From PFJX01 sp963713085 (lineage in GTDB: Bacteria > Pseudomonadota > Gammaproteobacteria > Burkholderiales > Thiobacillaceae): a stretch of 64,000 nt of DNA. Positions 1-8,142 of the stretch are shown piece by piece. The stretch covers positions 118,166 to 182,165 of the forward strand of contig CAVQKQ010000022.1 in the NCBI GenBank assembly GCA_963713085.1, written 5' to 3'. A model generated the notes under the pieces. The model worked only from the letters and a program-made list of their open reading frames with translations. It was not told the origin of the DNA and did not search any database. Made by a program: the position numbers and the translations under genes. The first letter of the stretch is position 1. Each line of letters begins with the position of its first letter.

Positions 1-2
1 CC

Positions 3-1088
3 CATGCCTACGGCGGCAGCCGGCGGATCGAATGGATGGAGGTATTCGCCGGCGAGAAGGCCACCCGGGTCTATGGTCCGGATGCCTGGCTGCCCGACGA
101 AACGGTCCAGGCTGTGAAAGACTATGCTGTGTCCATCAAGGGCCCTCTCACAACCCCGACCTCGGGCGGCATCCGTTCCCTCAACGTGGCCCTGCGCCAG
201 ATGCTGGACCTGTATGTCTGCCTGCGCCCGGTGCGCTGGTTCGAGGGCGTGCCCACACCGGTAAAGGCGCCCGAGAAGGTGGACATGGTGATCTTCCGGG
301 AGAATACGGAGGACATCTACGCCGGCATCGAGTGGGAAGCCGGCTCGCCGAAGGCCAGGAAGGTCATCGAATTCCTGCAGAAGGAGATGGGAGTCAAGAA
401 GATCCGCTTTCCGGAGTCGTCCGCCATCGGCATCAAGCCGGTTTCGGTGGAAGGCTCCGACCGTCTGATCCGGCGCGCCATCCAATACGCCATCGACAAC
501 AAGCGCAAATCCGTAACCCTGGTTCACAAGGGCAACATCATGAAGTTCACCGAAGGCGGCTTCAAGAAGTGGGGCTACGAACTGGCAGCCAGAGAATTCG
601 GCGCCACTCTCATCGACAAAGGCCCCTGGATGAAGCTGCCCGAGAAGTTCGGCGGCATCGTCATCAAGGACGTGATCGCCGACGCCTTCCTGCAGCAGAT
701 CCTGCTGCGGCCGGACGAATATGAAGTGATCGCCACCCTGAACCTGAACGGGGACTACGTCTCCGACGCCCTAGCCGCCGAGGTGGGTGGCATCGGCATC
801 GCCCCCGGTGCCAACCTGTCCGACACCGTGGCCATGTTCGAGGCCACCCACGGTACCGCGCCCAAGTACGCCGGCAAGGATTACGTGAACCCCGGTTCCA
901 TCATCCTCTCCGGAGAAATGATGCTGCGCCACCTGGGCTGGACCGAGGCCGCCGACCTGATTATCAAGGGTATGGACGGCGCCATCCGCGGTAAGCGGGT
1001 GACTTACGACTTCGCGCGCCTGATGGAAGGTGCCAGCCAGATTTCCTGTTCCGCCTTCGGCCAGGAAATCATCCGTTGCATGGCTTAA
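3..1088 (+). CDS. icd: NADP-dependent isocitrate dehydrogenase (5' end missing)
   Basis: This enzyme oxidises isocitrate to 2-oxoglutarate and CO2 with NADP in the TCA cycle. The frame is open from base 3, so the gene starts outside the window; 361 residues are visible against roughly 416 in the E. coli enzyme. Seen in the sequence are the substrate loop GGIRSLNVALRQ, whose serine is the residue phosphorylated by the AceK kinase in enterobacteria, the FRENTEDIYAGIEW segment, and the nucleotide-binding ATHGTAPKYAGKD region near the C-terminus. The stop overlaps the end of a small convergent ORF, and a perfect hairpin follows at 1116-1154. The family assignment is certain; AceK regulation is only inferred from the conserved serine. 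Confidence 0.96.
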   Translation, partial: HAYGGSRRIEWMEVFAGEKATRVYGPDAWLPDETVQAVKDYAVSIKGPLTTPTSGGIRSLNVALRQMLDLYVCLRPVRWFEGVPTPVKAPEKVDMVIFRENTEDIYAGIEWEAGSPKARKVIEFLQKEMGVKKIRFPESSAIGIKPVSVEGSDRLIRRAIQYAIDNKRKSVTLVHKGNIMKFTEGGFKKWGYELAAREFGATLIDKGPWMKLPEKFGGIVIKDVIADAFLQQILLRPDEYEVIATLNLNGDYVSDALAAEVGGIGIAPGANLSDTVAMFEATHGTAPKYAGKDYVNPGSIILSGEMMLRHLGWTEAADLIIKGMDGAIRGKRVTYDFARLMEGASQISCSAFGQEIIRCMA

Positions 1089-1282
1089 TGTAGAAAACCT
1101 GCCTGGTTCCCGTGAGCATCGCCTTGGGGTGGTGTTACCACCCCAAGGCGATGCAGTAATTCGATCAACTCCTCAGCAATGGGGCCGAGCTCTTCCTTTT
1201 GCCGCTCCAACCCCTCGAGCAATCGGAAAAGTTCATCCAATGCGGGGAAACCCGCTTTCTGAGGACTTTCTTGGTCGTTCAT
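1085..1282 (-). CDS. Small hypothetical protein, 65 aa
   Basis: I do not recognise this protein. It begins with ATG preceded by an AGGAG ribosome binding site eight bases upstream, which is the main reason to believe it. The product is acidic and probably helical, with a heptad-like stretch LDELFRLLEGLERQKEELG, and has no signal peptide. Its 3' part runs through the 18-bp perfect hairpin at 1116-1154 and its stop overlaps the icd stop. It lies downstream of the cold-shock gene on the same strand and could be co-transcribed. It might instead be a chance ORF in the terminator region. Confidence 0.45.
   Translation of the reverse strand: MNDQESPQKAGFPALDELFRLLEGLERQKEELGPIAEELIELLHRLGVVTPPQGDAHGNQAGFLH
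1116..1154. terminator. 18-bp perfect inverted repeat after icd
   Basis: Arms 1116-1133 and 1137-1154 are exact reverse complements separated by three bases (gtt). The hairpin sits 28 bases after the icd stop and would be very stable in RNA from either strand. Neither side carries a T-tract, so it is not a classical intrinsic terminator. It may protect the icd mRNA 3' end or act as a two-way terminator between convergent units. Confidence 0.5.
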
Positions 1283-1337
1283 TTCGGCCGCTCCTGCGCC
1301 AACGCCTTGTTTGACGTATAGCACAGGGGGCCGGAGG

Positions 1338-1364
1338 TGGCAGGCTATAAAAGGGTGCCTGCCA
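1338..1364 (-). terminator. Hairpin downstream of the cold-shock gene
   Basis: TGGCAGGC (1338-1345) pairs perfectly with GCCTGCCA (1357-1364) around an 11-base loop, 12 bases beyond the cold-shock stop codon. No T-tract follows on the minus strand, so it may be a stability element instead of a terminator. Confidence 0.35.
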
Positions 1365-1376
1365 AAGATAGCTGCT

Positions 1377-1580
1377 TTATAGCGGCTGAATGTTGGCTGC
1401 CTGCTTGCCCTTGGGGCCATCAGCTACATCGAAGGAAACACGTTGGCCTTCCTTCAGACTTTTGAAGCCCTTGCTATTTATCGCGGAAAAATGTGCGAAC
1501 ACATCATCGCCGCCGCCATCGGGGGTAATAAAGCCGAAGCCTTTCGAGTCGTTGAACCATTTAACAGTGCCAGTGGCCAT
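1377..1580 (-). CDS. Cold-shock domain protein (CspA family)
   Basis: This is a 67-residue single OB-fold RNA chaperone that binds single-stranded RNA and melts secondary structure. The RNP-1-like KGFGFITP and RNP-2-like DVFAHFSAI motifs are visible, and the length is the family norm. The ATG at 1580 is chosen because the protein begins MATGTVKWFN like its relatives and has AGGAG nine bases upstream; the frame runs further upstream without support. It is divergent from clpS. Which Csp paralogue it represents cannot be told from the sequence. Confidence 0.93.
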   Translation of the reverse strand: MATGTVKWFNDSKGFGFITPDGGGDDVFAHFSAINSKGFKSLKEGQRVSFDVADGPKGKQAANIQPL

Positions 1581-1687
1581 TGAAACCGCTCCTAAACGAA
1601 ATACGAAGAGATCTGTCCAGTCCAAGTCCCAACCGATACACGACTCGGCCAAACGACGGCTTTTTACCTGCGTATCGCCCACGTCGT

Positions 1688-1731
1688 CAATTGGGTTGAA
1701 AAAAAACATTCCAGCGCCACAATCCCAATTG
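1688..1731 (+). promoter_or_regulatory. Inverted repeat in the clpS leader
   Basis: CAATTGGG at 1688-1695 pairs perfectly with CCCAATTG at 1724-1731, just before the clpS start at 1738. The 28 bases between are AT-rich. It could be an operator or an mRNA hairpin affecting clpS translation, since no clear Shine-Dalgarno sequence is visible. The role is unproven. Confidence 0.3.
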
Positions 1732-1737
1732 TTGAAA

Positions 1738-2064
1738 ATGAATATTCCATCCATGGCTGCCCGGCAACGCGAAGGGGTGGCGCTGGCCACGAAAAAGGCA
1801 GTAGCCAAGCCACCGCCTCTCTATAAAGTTCTCTTGCTTAACGACGATTACACGCCTATGGACTTCGTCGTTCAGGTGTTGGAACAGATTTTTTCTCTGA
1901 GCCGAGAACAAGCCACCATGGTTATGCTCAAAGTGCATAATGAGGGCGTAGGCGTAGCCGGGATTTATCCGAAGGATGTGGCCGAAACCAAGGTAAACCA
2001 GGTAATTGCGTTTGCGCGCAATCACCAGCACCCGCTTCAATGCGTGACGGAGGAAAATCGATGA
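1738..2064 (+). CDS. clpS: ATP-dependent Clp protease adaptor ClpS
   Basis: ClpS binds the N-domain of ClpA and delivers N-end-rule substrates to ClpAP in the cytoplasm. The 108-residue product has the typical disordered N-terminal tail followed by the core with LLNDDYTPMDFV, which forms the N-degron pocket, and a C-terminal YPKDVAETKV segment. Two ATGs are possible (1738 and 1753); the longer is listed, and neither has a clear ribosome binding site. The stop overlaps the clpA start as ATGA at 2061-2064, indicating translational coupling with its partner. Confidence 0.95.
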   Translation: MNIPSMAARQREGVALATKKAVAKPPPLYKVLLLNDDYTPMDFVVQVLEQIFSLSREQATMVMLKVHNEGVGVAGIYPKDVAETKVNQVIAFARNHQHPLQCVTEENR

Positions 2065-4325
2065 TCGCCCAGGAGTTGGAAGTCAGCCTGCACATGGCCT
2101 TCATGGAGGCCAGGCAAAAGCGCCACGAATTCATTACCGTGGAGCATCTGCTTCTGGCCATGCTCGATAATCCCTCGGCCGCCGAGGTGTTGCGTGCCTG
2201 CGCCACGGATTTCGATGACCTGCGGAAAAAACTGACCGACTTCATAGAACGCCACACCCCGCGTGTGGCCGGTGAAATAGAGGTGGATACCCAGCCGACC
2301 CTGGGCTTCCAACGGGTCATCCAACGCGCAATCCTCCATGTGCAGTCCTCCGGCAAGAAGGAAGTCACCGGGGCAAACGTGCTGGTCGCCATATTCGGAG
2401 AGAAGGATTCCCACGCCCTGCATTTCCTGACCCAGCAAGGCCTGACCCGTTTGGATGTGGTGAACTTCATCTCCCATGGCATCGCCAAGACCCCGCAGGA
2501 ATCCTCCCAAAGCGCGCCTTCCGATGCCCCCATCGAGCAGCAGGAGAGCGAGGAGAAAACCACCTCTCCGCTGGAATCGTTCACCAACAACCTCAATGCC
2601 CAGGCACAGGCCGGCAAGATCGACCCCCTCATCGGCCGCGAGATGGAACTTGAACGGGTCATCCAGACACTGTGCCGCCGTCGCAAGAACAATCCGCTCC
2701 TGGTGGGCGAAGCCGGCGTGGGCAAGACCGCCATCGCGGAAGGCTTGGCGCGCCGGATCATCGAAAACGATGTACCGGAAATTCTGGAAGGCGCTGTCGT
2801 CTATGCCCTGGATATGGGCGCCCTGTTGGCGGGGACCAAGTACCGGGGAGATTTTGAACAACGCCTCAAGGCCGTGATCAAGCAGTTGGCGGGCAATAGC
2901 AAGGCTATCCTGTTCATCGACGAGATCCATACCGTGATCGGCGCCGGCGCCGCGTCGGGCGGTACCCTGGATGCCTCCAACCTGTTGAAACCGGCCCTCT
3001 CCTCGGGCCAGTTGCGCTGCATCGGCGCCACGACCTACAACGAGTTTCGGGGCATCTTCGAAAAAGATCATGCCCTCTCCCGCCGCTTCCAGAAGATCGA
3101 CGTGAAGGAGCCCTCGGTCGAGGAAACCGTGCTGATCCTGAAAGGCCTGAAATCCCGCTTCGAATCCCATCACGGCGTGAAATACACCCAAGGCGCCCTG
3201 TCCACGGCGGCGGAACTCTCGGCGCGCTACATCAATGACCGTCATCTGCCGGACAAGGCCATCGACGTTATCGACGAGGCCGGCGCGGCCCAGCGCATCC
3301 AGCCCAAGTCCAAGCAGAAGAAGGTTATCACGCCCAAGGAAATCGAGGATATCGTTGCCAAGATCGCCCGCATCCCGGCGAAGTCCGTGGCCCACGACGA
3401 ACGCAACACCCTGCGCAATCTGGACCGCGACCTGAAGGCCGTGGTGTTCGGCCAGGAAAAGGCCATCGAGGCCCTGGCCGCCGCCATCAAGATGACCCGT
3501 TCCGGCTTGGGCAATCCCCAGAAACCCATCGGTTCCTTCCTGTTCTCAGGCCCCACCGGCGTGGGCAAGACCGAGGTCGCACGTCAGTTGGCCTATGTGT
3601 TGGGCGTGGAGTTGATCCGCTTCGACATGTCGGAATACATGGAACGCCATGCCGTTTCCCGCCTGATCGGTGCGCCTCCCGGCTACGTGGGGTTCGAGCA
3701 AGGCGGCCTGCTTACCGAGGCCATCACAAAGACCCCTTACTCCGTGCTATTGCTGGACGAGATCGAGAAGGCCCATCCGGACATATACAACGTGCTGCTT
3801 CAGGTCATGGACCACGGCACCCTGACCGACAACAACGGGCGCAAGGCGGACTTCCGCAACGTGGTGATCATCATGACTACCAACGCCGGTGCCGAGACCA
3901 TCAACAAGACCGGCATCGGTTTCTCCCTGCCCAAGAAATCCGGCGACGAGATGGCGGAAATCAAACGGCTGTTCACCCCGGAATTCCGCAACCGGCTGGA
4001 TGGCACCATTTCCTTCGCCTCCCTCAGCGAGGAAGTCATTCTGCGAGTAGTCGACAAATTTCTCATGCAATTGGAGGAGCAACTCCACGCCAAGAAGGTG
4101 GAGGCCCATTTCTCCGACAAGCTCCGCAAGTGGCTAGCTGAAAAAGGCTTCGATCCCCTCATGGGGGCCCGACCCATGTCCCGCCTGATACAGGACACCA
4201 TCCGCAAGGCCTTGGCGGACGAGTTGCTTTTCGGCCGGCTGGCCAATGGCGGCGAGGTGGAAGTGGATCTGGACGATGCCGGGGAAATCCGGCTGGATTT
4301 CGACAAGGAACTGGAACCGGCCTGA
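2061..4325 (+). CDS. clpA: ATP-dependent Clp protease ATP-binding subunit ClpA
   Basis: ClpA is the hexameric AAA+ unfoldase that feeds substrates to the ClpP peptidase. The order is an N-terminal repeat domain (about residues 1-145), a first AAA module with Walker A GEAGVGKTA and Walker B ILFIDEIH, and a second module with GPTGVGKTE and LLLDEIEKAH, ending in the D2 small domain. At 754 residues it matches E. coli ClpA (758). The start is the ATG that overlaps clpS; an in-frame upstream ATG lies inside clpS and is not needed. Its adaptor lies directly upstream, while clpP is not in the window. Confidence 0.97.
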   Translation: MIAQELEVSLHMAFMEARQKRHEFITVEHLLLAMLDNPSAAEVLRACATDFDDLRKKLTDFIERHTPRVAGEIEVDTQPTLGFQRVIQRAILHVQSSGKKEVTGANVLVAIFGEKDSHALHFLTQQGLTRLDVVNFISHGIAKTPQESSQSAPSDAPIEQQESEEKTTSPLESFTNNLNAQAQAGKIDPLIGREMELERVIQTLCRRRKNNPLLVGEAGVGKTAIAEGLARRIIENDVPEILEGAVVYALDMGALLAGTKYRGDFEQRLKAVIKQLAGNSKAILFIDEIHTVIGAGAASGGTLDASNLLKPALSSGQLRCIGATTYNEFRGIFEKDHALSRRFQKIDVKEPSVEETVLILKGLKSRFESHHGVKYTQGALSTAAELSARYINDRHLPDKAIDVIDEAGAAQRIQPKSKQKKVITPKEIEDIVAKIARIPAKSVAHDERNTLRNLDRDLKAVVFGQEKAIEALAAAIKMTRSGLGNPQKPIGSFLFSGPTGVGKTEVARQLAYVLGVELIRFDMSEYMERHAVSRLIGAPPGYVGFEQGGLLTEAITKTPYSVLLLDEIEKAHPDIYNVLLQVMDHGTLTDNNGRKADFRNVVIIMTTNAGAETINKTGIGFSLPKKSGDEMAEIKRLFTPEFRNRLDGTISFASLSEEVILRVVDKFLMQLEEQLHAKKVEAHFSDKLRKWLAEKGFDPLMGARPMSRLIQDTIRKALADELLFGRLANGGEVEVDLDDAGEIRLDFDKELEPA

Positions 4326-4357
4326 TCTATCCGCCTGCAGGATAGACCGGTTGCAGG

Positions 4358-5128
4358 CTATATCGGCGGCCGGAACAGGCGCCGGAAGTTCTGGCTCGAG
4401 GCCTCCGCCACCTCCTCCAGGGAAACGCCCCGCAACCCGGCGATCTCCTCCGCCACATGCCGCACGAAAGCGGGCTCGTTGCGCGACCCACGATGGGGCA
4501 CCGGGGCAAGATAGGGCGAATCGGTCTCGATCAGCAAACGGTCCAGAGGCACCCGGCGCGCCACATCCTTGAGGTCCTTCGCGCTCTTGAAGGTCACAAT
4601 CCCCGAAAAGGAAATGTAGAAGCCCAATGCCAGGGCCGTATCGGCAACCTCCTGGCTCTCGGTGAAGCAATGCATCACCCCGCCCGCCTCGCAGGCCCCT
4701 TCCTCGGTCATTAGCGACAAGGTGTCCGCGGCAGCATTGCGGGTATGGATGATGAGCGGCTTGCCAGCGGCGCGGGCGGCGCGGATGTGGGTGCGGAAGC
4801 GCGCCCGCTGCCAGTCCACGTCCTCTCGGCGCATGCGGAAGTAATCCAGGCCGGTCTCGCCGATGGCCACCACCCGCGGATGCATGGCCAATTCCACCAA
4901 TTCCGCGACTGTGGGTTCCTGTCCTTCACTGTGGTCCGGATGCACACCCACCGAGGCGAACAGGTTGTCATGGGCCTCGGCCAGGGCCAGGACACGGGGA
5001 AAACTCTCCAGGGTAACGGAGACGCAGAGGGCATGGCTGACCTCGGCTTGGTTCATGCGTACCAAGAGCGGCGCAACACCCTCGGCAAAGTCGGGGAAAT
5101 CGATGTGGCAATGGGAATCGATGAACAT
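4358..5128 (-). CDS. tatD: TatD family hydrolase (metal-dependent DNase)
   Basis: This is a TIM-barrel metal-dependent hydrolase of the TatD/YcfH family, with 3'-5' DNase activity in characterised members. Visible are the N-terminal metal site DSHCHID, the GETGLDYFR segment, IIHTRNA and the late ETDSPYLAP motif. The length of 256 is normal. It closes the fab-to-tatD cluster in the same position as in pseudomonads and enterobacteria, next to pilZ and holB. The cellular role (DNA repair or RNA processing) is not resolved by the sequence. Confidence 0.92.
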   Translation of the reverse strand: MFIDSHCHIDFPDFAEGVAPLLVRMNQAEVSHALCVSVTLESFPRVLALAEAHDNLFASVGVHPDHSEGQEPTVAELVELAMHPRVVAIGETGLDYFRMRREDVDWQRARFRTHIRAARAAGKPLIIHTRNAAADTLSLMTEEGACEAGGVMHCFTESQEVADTALALGFYISFSGIVTFKSAKDLKDVARRVPLDRLLIETDSPYLAPVPHRGSRNEPAFVRHVAEEIAGLRGVSLEEVAEASSQNFRRLFRPPI

Positions 5129-5184
5129 GGAAACTCGGTGACGACAACCCGCCAGGGCCAGCCGGGCGTGGTTGCCCTTGAGGT

Positions 5185-5553
5185 CTACATGGTGTGGGTG
5201 TTGCGGGTGGACTTCATGGCGTTGCCCAGGACACCCTCGATTTTCTGGCGCACCAGGTTGCCGCCCTCGTTGTCGTCGAACTGCACGCCGATGCCTTGCT
5301 GGCGGTTACCCTGGGCGCTCGCCGGAGTGATCCAGACGACCTTGCCCGAAATAGGCATCTTGGTGGGGTCCTCCATCAAGGTGATGAGCATGTAGACCTG
5401 GTCACCGATCTGGTAGGGACGGTTGGTGGGGATGAACAAACCACCCCCCTTGATGAACGGCATGTACGCCGCATAGAGGGCGGAGCGTTCCTTGATGGCC
5501 AGGGACAACATCCCGGCCCGGCCGCCGGTCGCCTGCTTCACGCTATTGGTCAT
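5185..5553 (-). CDS. pilZ: Type IV pilus PilZ domain protein
   Basis: This is a 122-residue PilZ-domain protein of the kind needed for type IV pilus assembly in Pseudomonas and Xanthomonas. I do not see the RxxxR and D/NxSxxG residues that bind cyclic di-GMP, as expected for the pilus-type protein, which acts through protein partners. Start MTNSVKQATG is chosen because its ATG overlaps the holB stop by four bases; the frame extends upstream into holB. The placement between tatD and holB is the same as in Pseudomonas. Confidence 0.88.
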   Translation of the reverse strand: MTNSVKQATGGRAGMLSLAIKERSALYAAYMPFIKGGGLFIPTNRPYQIGDQVYMLITLMEDPTKMPISGKVVWITPASAQGNRQQGIGVQFDDNEGGNLVRQKIEGVLGNAMKSTRNTHTM

Positions 5554-6542
5554 AGACGGGCTCCTGCTATATGGGCATATCTGGTCAGCCAGGATTCTAG
5601 CAACAACTGGCCATTGAGCGGGTGGCGCAACCATCGGGCCGCGTCGCCCAACTCCTTCTGAAAGGCCAGGACCTGCGCCAGATCCACCTGCTCACCGATG
5701 CGGGCCGTGGCGAGGGCGCGGGCATTGAAGTATCTGGGCGATCCTGCCAAGCGCTGGGAGATGACATCGAACACCCAGCGCGCGAGCCACCCCCAGGCTT
5801 CCGCCAGCAAGGGCTGATAGGCTTGGGCCAAGGCGCAGACATCCATCTCGTCAGGCAATGCCAGGCGGTCCAGAAAGACGTCCCGGCGCTCGGCATGACC
5901 GGGGTCCGCCATGGCTAGCGCGGCAAGCGGCGAACCGCCGGCTTCCGCCAACAAGACCTCCGGTTCCGTCAGCCCGGATTCCCGCAGCCAGACCAAAGCC
6001 ATATCCTTGGCCGGCAGCCCCACCTGGACCTTACGGCAACGGGAAAGAATGGTGGGCAGAAGACGGCTCGGCTGATGGGACACCAATATCAGCAATACCT
6101 TGGCGGGCGGTTCTTCCAAGGTCTTTAGCAAGGCGTTGGCGGCGGCGGTGTTCATCAGTTCCGCCGGCTGGAACAGGGCGCAGCGCCACCCTCCCCTGTG
6201 GGCTGTCAAAGCCAGGAAATCCGTGATCTCCCTGACCGCATCCACGTTGATGAGACGACCGCCCTTCTTGGCCGGCTTTGCGGCAGCCTCATCGCTATCG
6301 GCCTCCAGGGGTTCCACCCGGCGGAAATCGGGGTGGTTCCCTTGACGGAACCAATTGCAGGCGTCGCATTCGCCACATGCGCCCGTGGGCTGTGGGGTTT
6401 CGCAAAGCAGCCACTGGGCCAATTCCACCGCCAGATCCGACTTGCCCACGCCGGAGGGGCCATGCAGCAGCAGGGCATGAGGCATCCGCTCCCGGTCCGA
6501 GGTCAGTTGCCTGAACAGTCCGGCGTTCCAGGGGTGGATCAC
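5550..6542 (-). CDS. holB: DNA polymerase III subunit delta'
   Basis: This is the clamp-loader subunit that helps open the beta clamp. The 330-residue protein has the N-terminal AAA+ fold with the P-loop GPSGVGKSD, a zinc-binding cluster beginning CGECDACNW (about residues 54-63), the LKTLEEPP sensor region and SRCRK. The start ATG overlaps the tmk stop and its end overlaps pilZ, so three genes are translationally coupled. Family identity is clear; the C-terminal domain is divergent, as usual. Confidence 0.94.
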   Translation of the reverse strand: MIHPWNAGLFRQLTSDRERMPHALLLHGPSGVGKSDLAVELAQWLLCETPQPTGACGECDACNWFRQGNHPDFRRVEPLEADSDEAAAKPAKKGGRLINVDAVREITDFLALTAHRGGWRCALFQPAELMNTAAANALLKTLEEPPAKVLLILVSHQPSRLLPTILSRCRKVQVGLPAKDMALVWLRESGLTEPEVLLAEAGGSPLAALAMADPGHAERRDVFLDRLALPDEMDVCALAQAYQPLLAEAWGWLARWVFDVISQRLAGSPRYFNARALATARIGEQVDLAQVLAFQKELGDAARWLRHPLNGQLLLESWLTRYAHIAGARL

Positions 6543-7147
6543 GCCAGGGACTCCAGAACTTGGGAGAGTTGCACACGCACCGCCTCCAGCGGAACGCTGC
6601 TGTCTATCAATCGTATGCGGCCCGGGAAACGCTGCGCCCGGCGCAGATAGGCGGCACGCACCCGGGCATGGAATTCCCCACGCTCGAGTTCGAAACGATC
6701 AGGCGCTCGGGCCGATGCCAGACGCACGGCGGCCACTTCGGTGGGCACATCGAACAACAGGGTGAGATGGGGTTGCAGATCGTCTTGGACCCAGGCTTCC
6801 AGGATCTCCAACCTTTCTTCCGCCAGGCCTCGGCCCCCGCACTGGTAGGCGAAGCTGGCATCGGTGAAGCGGTCCGAAATCACCACCTCCCCATTTTCCA
6901 GGGCCGGGCGGATGACCTGCTCGATATGCTCCCGCCGGGCGGCGAACATGACCAGGGCTTCGGTCTCCGGGTGCATGGCATCGTGCAGCACCACCTCGCG
7001 CAATTTCTCGCCCAGCGGCGTCCCACCCGGCTCCCGGGTCATGCGCACGGTGCGTCCCCGTTGGCGGAACCAGTCCGCGAGCCAGTCCAGGTGGCTGCTC
7101 TTGCCGGCACCATCCACGCCTTCCAGGGTAACGAACAATCCGGCCAT
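6539..7147 (-). CDS. tmk: Thymidylate kinase
   Basis: This enzyme phosphorylates dTMP to dTDP. The P-loop EGVDGAGKSS is at residues 9-18, followed by the DR(Y/F) type motif in ISDRFTDASFAYQ and a lid region with basic residues. The 202-residue length is standard. It overlaps holB by four bases and follows mltG with a short gap, in the conserved mltG-tmk-holB order. Confidence 0.95.
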   Translation of the reverse strand: MAGLFVTLEGVDGAGKSSHLDWLADWFRQRGRTVRMTREPGGTPLGEKLREVVLHDAMHPETEALVMFAARREHIEQVIRPALENGEVVISDRFTDASFAYQCGGRGLAEERLEILEAWVQDDLQPHLTLLFDVPTEVAAVRLASARAPDRFELERGEFHARVRAAYLRRAQRFPGRIRLIDSSVPLEAVRVQLSQVLESLA

Positions 7148-7155
7148 GGGTCTCC

Positions 7156-8142
7156 TTATTGGCCCCTCTGAAAACGGGCCACTGCGCGATTGTGCGCTTC
7201 CAGATTGTCTGAAAACACATGACGTCCGGCTCCCGTGGCCACAAAGTACAAGGCCCGGCTCGCGGCCGGATTGAGCGCGGCATGGAGCGAGGCATCTCCG
7301 GGCAGAGCGATGGGGGTCGGCGGCAGGCCGGCGCGGGTGTAGGTGTTATAGGGAGTATCCGTAAGCAGATCGACCTTGCGAAGATTGCCGTCGAAGCGTC
7401 CGCCCATGCCGTAAATAACCGTAGGATCGGTCTGCAGGCGCATGCCGATGCGCAGGCGATTGATGAATACCGCGGCGATCAGTGGGCGCTCTTCCGGGAC
7501 GCCCGTTTCCTTTTCGATGATGGAGGCCATGATCAGGGCCTGGTAGGGATCACTGTACGGCAACGACTGGGCGCGGTATTCCCAGGCGGCAGCTAGGTGC
7601 TCCTTCATGGCCTGATACGCGCGGCGGTAGATCGCCAGATCGGAACTGCCAGCATCGAAAAAAAAGGTATCGGGGAAGAACAATCCTTCGGGTTGGGATT
7701 CAGTGGCGCCGATGGCAAGGAGCAAGGCTGCGTCGCTCATACCGGCGCTATCGTGACGCAGATTGGGCGCGGCATCCAGGGCACGGCGCATGTCCCCGAC
7801 GCTCCATCCTTCTATCAGGGTAAGCTTTCCCAGGATGGTTTCACCGGCCGTTATCTTGCGGATCAGCGCCAAGGGTGTCACCGCGTTCTCGATGTAATAG
7901 CTTCCCGCCTTGACCTGGCCGGCCGCACCCTGAACCCGGGCCAGAATCTGGAAAGCCAGGGGATGCCGTACCACCCCGGCCTCGGCCATGTCCCGCACAG
8001 CGATCTTCAGGCTGGCACCCCGTTCGATGGAAAATGACTGGGGATATGCGGAAACGGATCGCATGGGGGTGGTGGCATACCAGATCAGCCATGCACCCCC
8101 GGCCACGATCAGGAAAACCAGGAATAGGGTCAACTTACGCAT
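7156..8142 (-). CDS. mltG: Endolytic murein transglycosylase MltG
   Basis: This inner-membrane lytic transglycosylase cuts nascent glycan strands and sets their length. Residues about 4-25 form a single N-terminal membrane anchor, the rest is periplasmic and contains the YceG fold. The catalytic glutamate lies in MASIIEKETG, and FINRLRIGMRLQTDPTVIYG is characteristic. The protein is 328 residues. Its start overlaps the pabC end by eight bases. Confidence 0.95.
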   Translation of the reverse strand: MRKLTLFLVFLIVAGGAWLIWYATTPMRSVSAYPQSFSIERGASLKIAVRDMAEAGVVRHPLAFQILARVQGAAGQVKAGSYYIENAVTPLALIRKITAGETILGKLTLIEGWSVGDMRRALDAAPNLRHDSAGMSDAALLLAIGATESQPEGLFFPDTFFFDAGSSDLAIYRRAYQAMKEHLAAAWEYRAQSLPYSDPYQALIMASIIEKETGVPEERPLIAAVFINRLRIGMRLQTDPTVIYGMGGRFDGNLRKVDLLTDTPYNTYTRAGLPPTPIALPGDASLHAALNPAASRALYFVATGAGRHVFSDNLEAHNRAVARFQRGQ

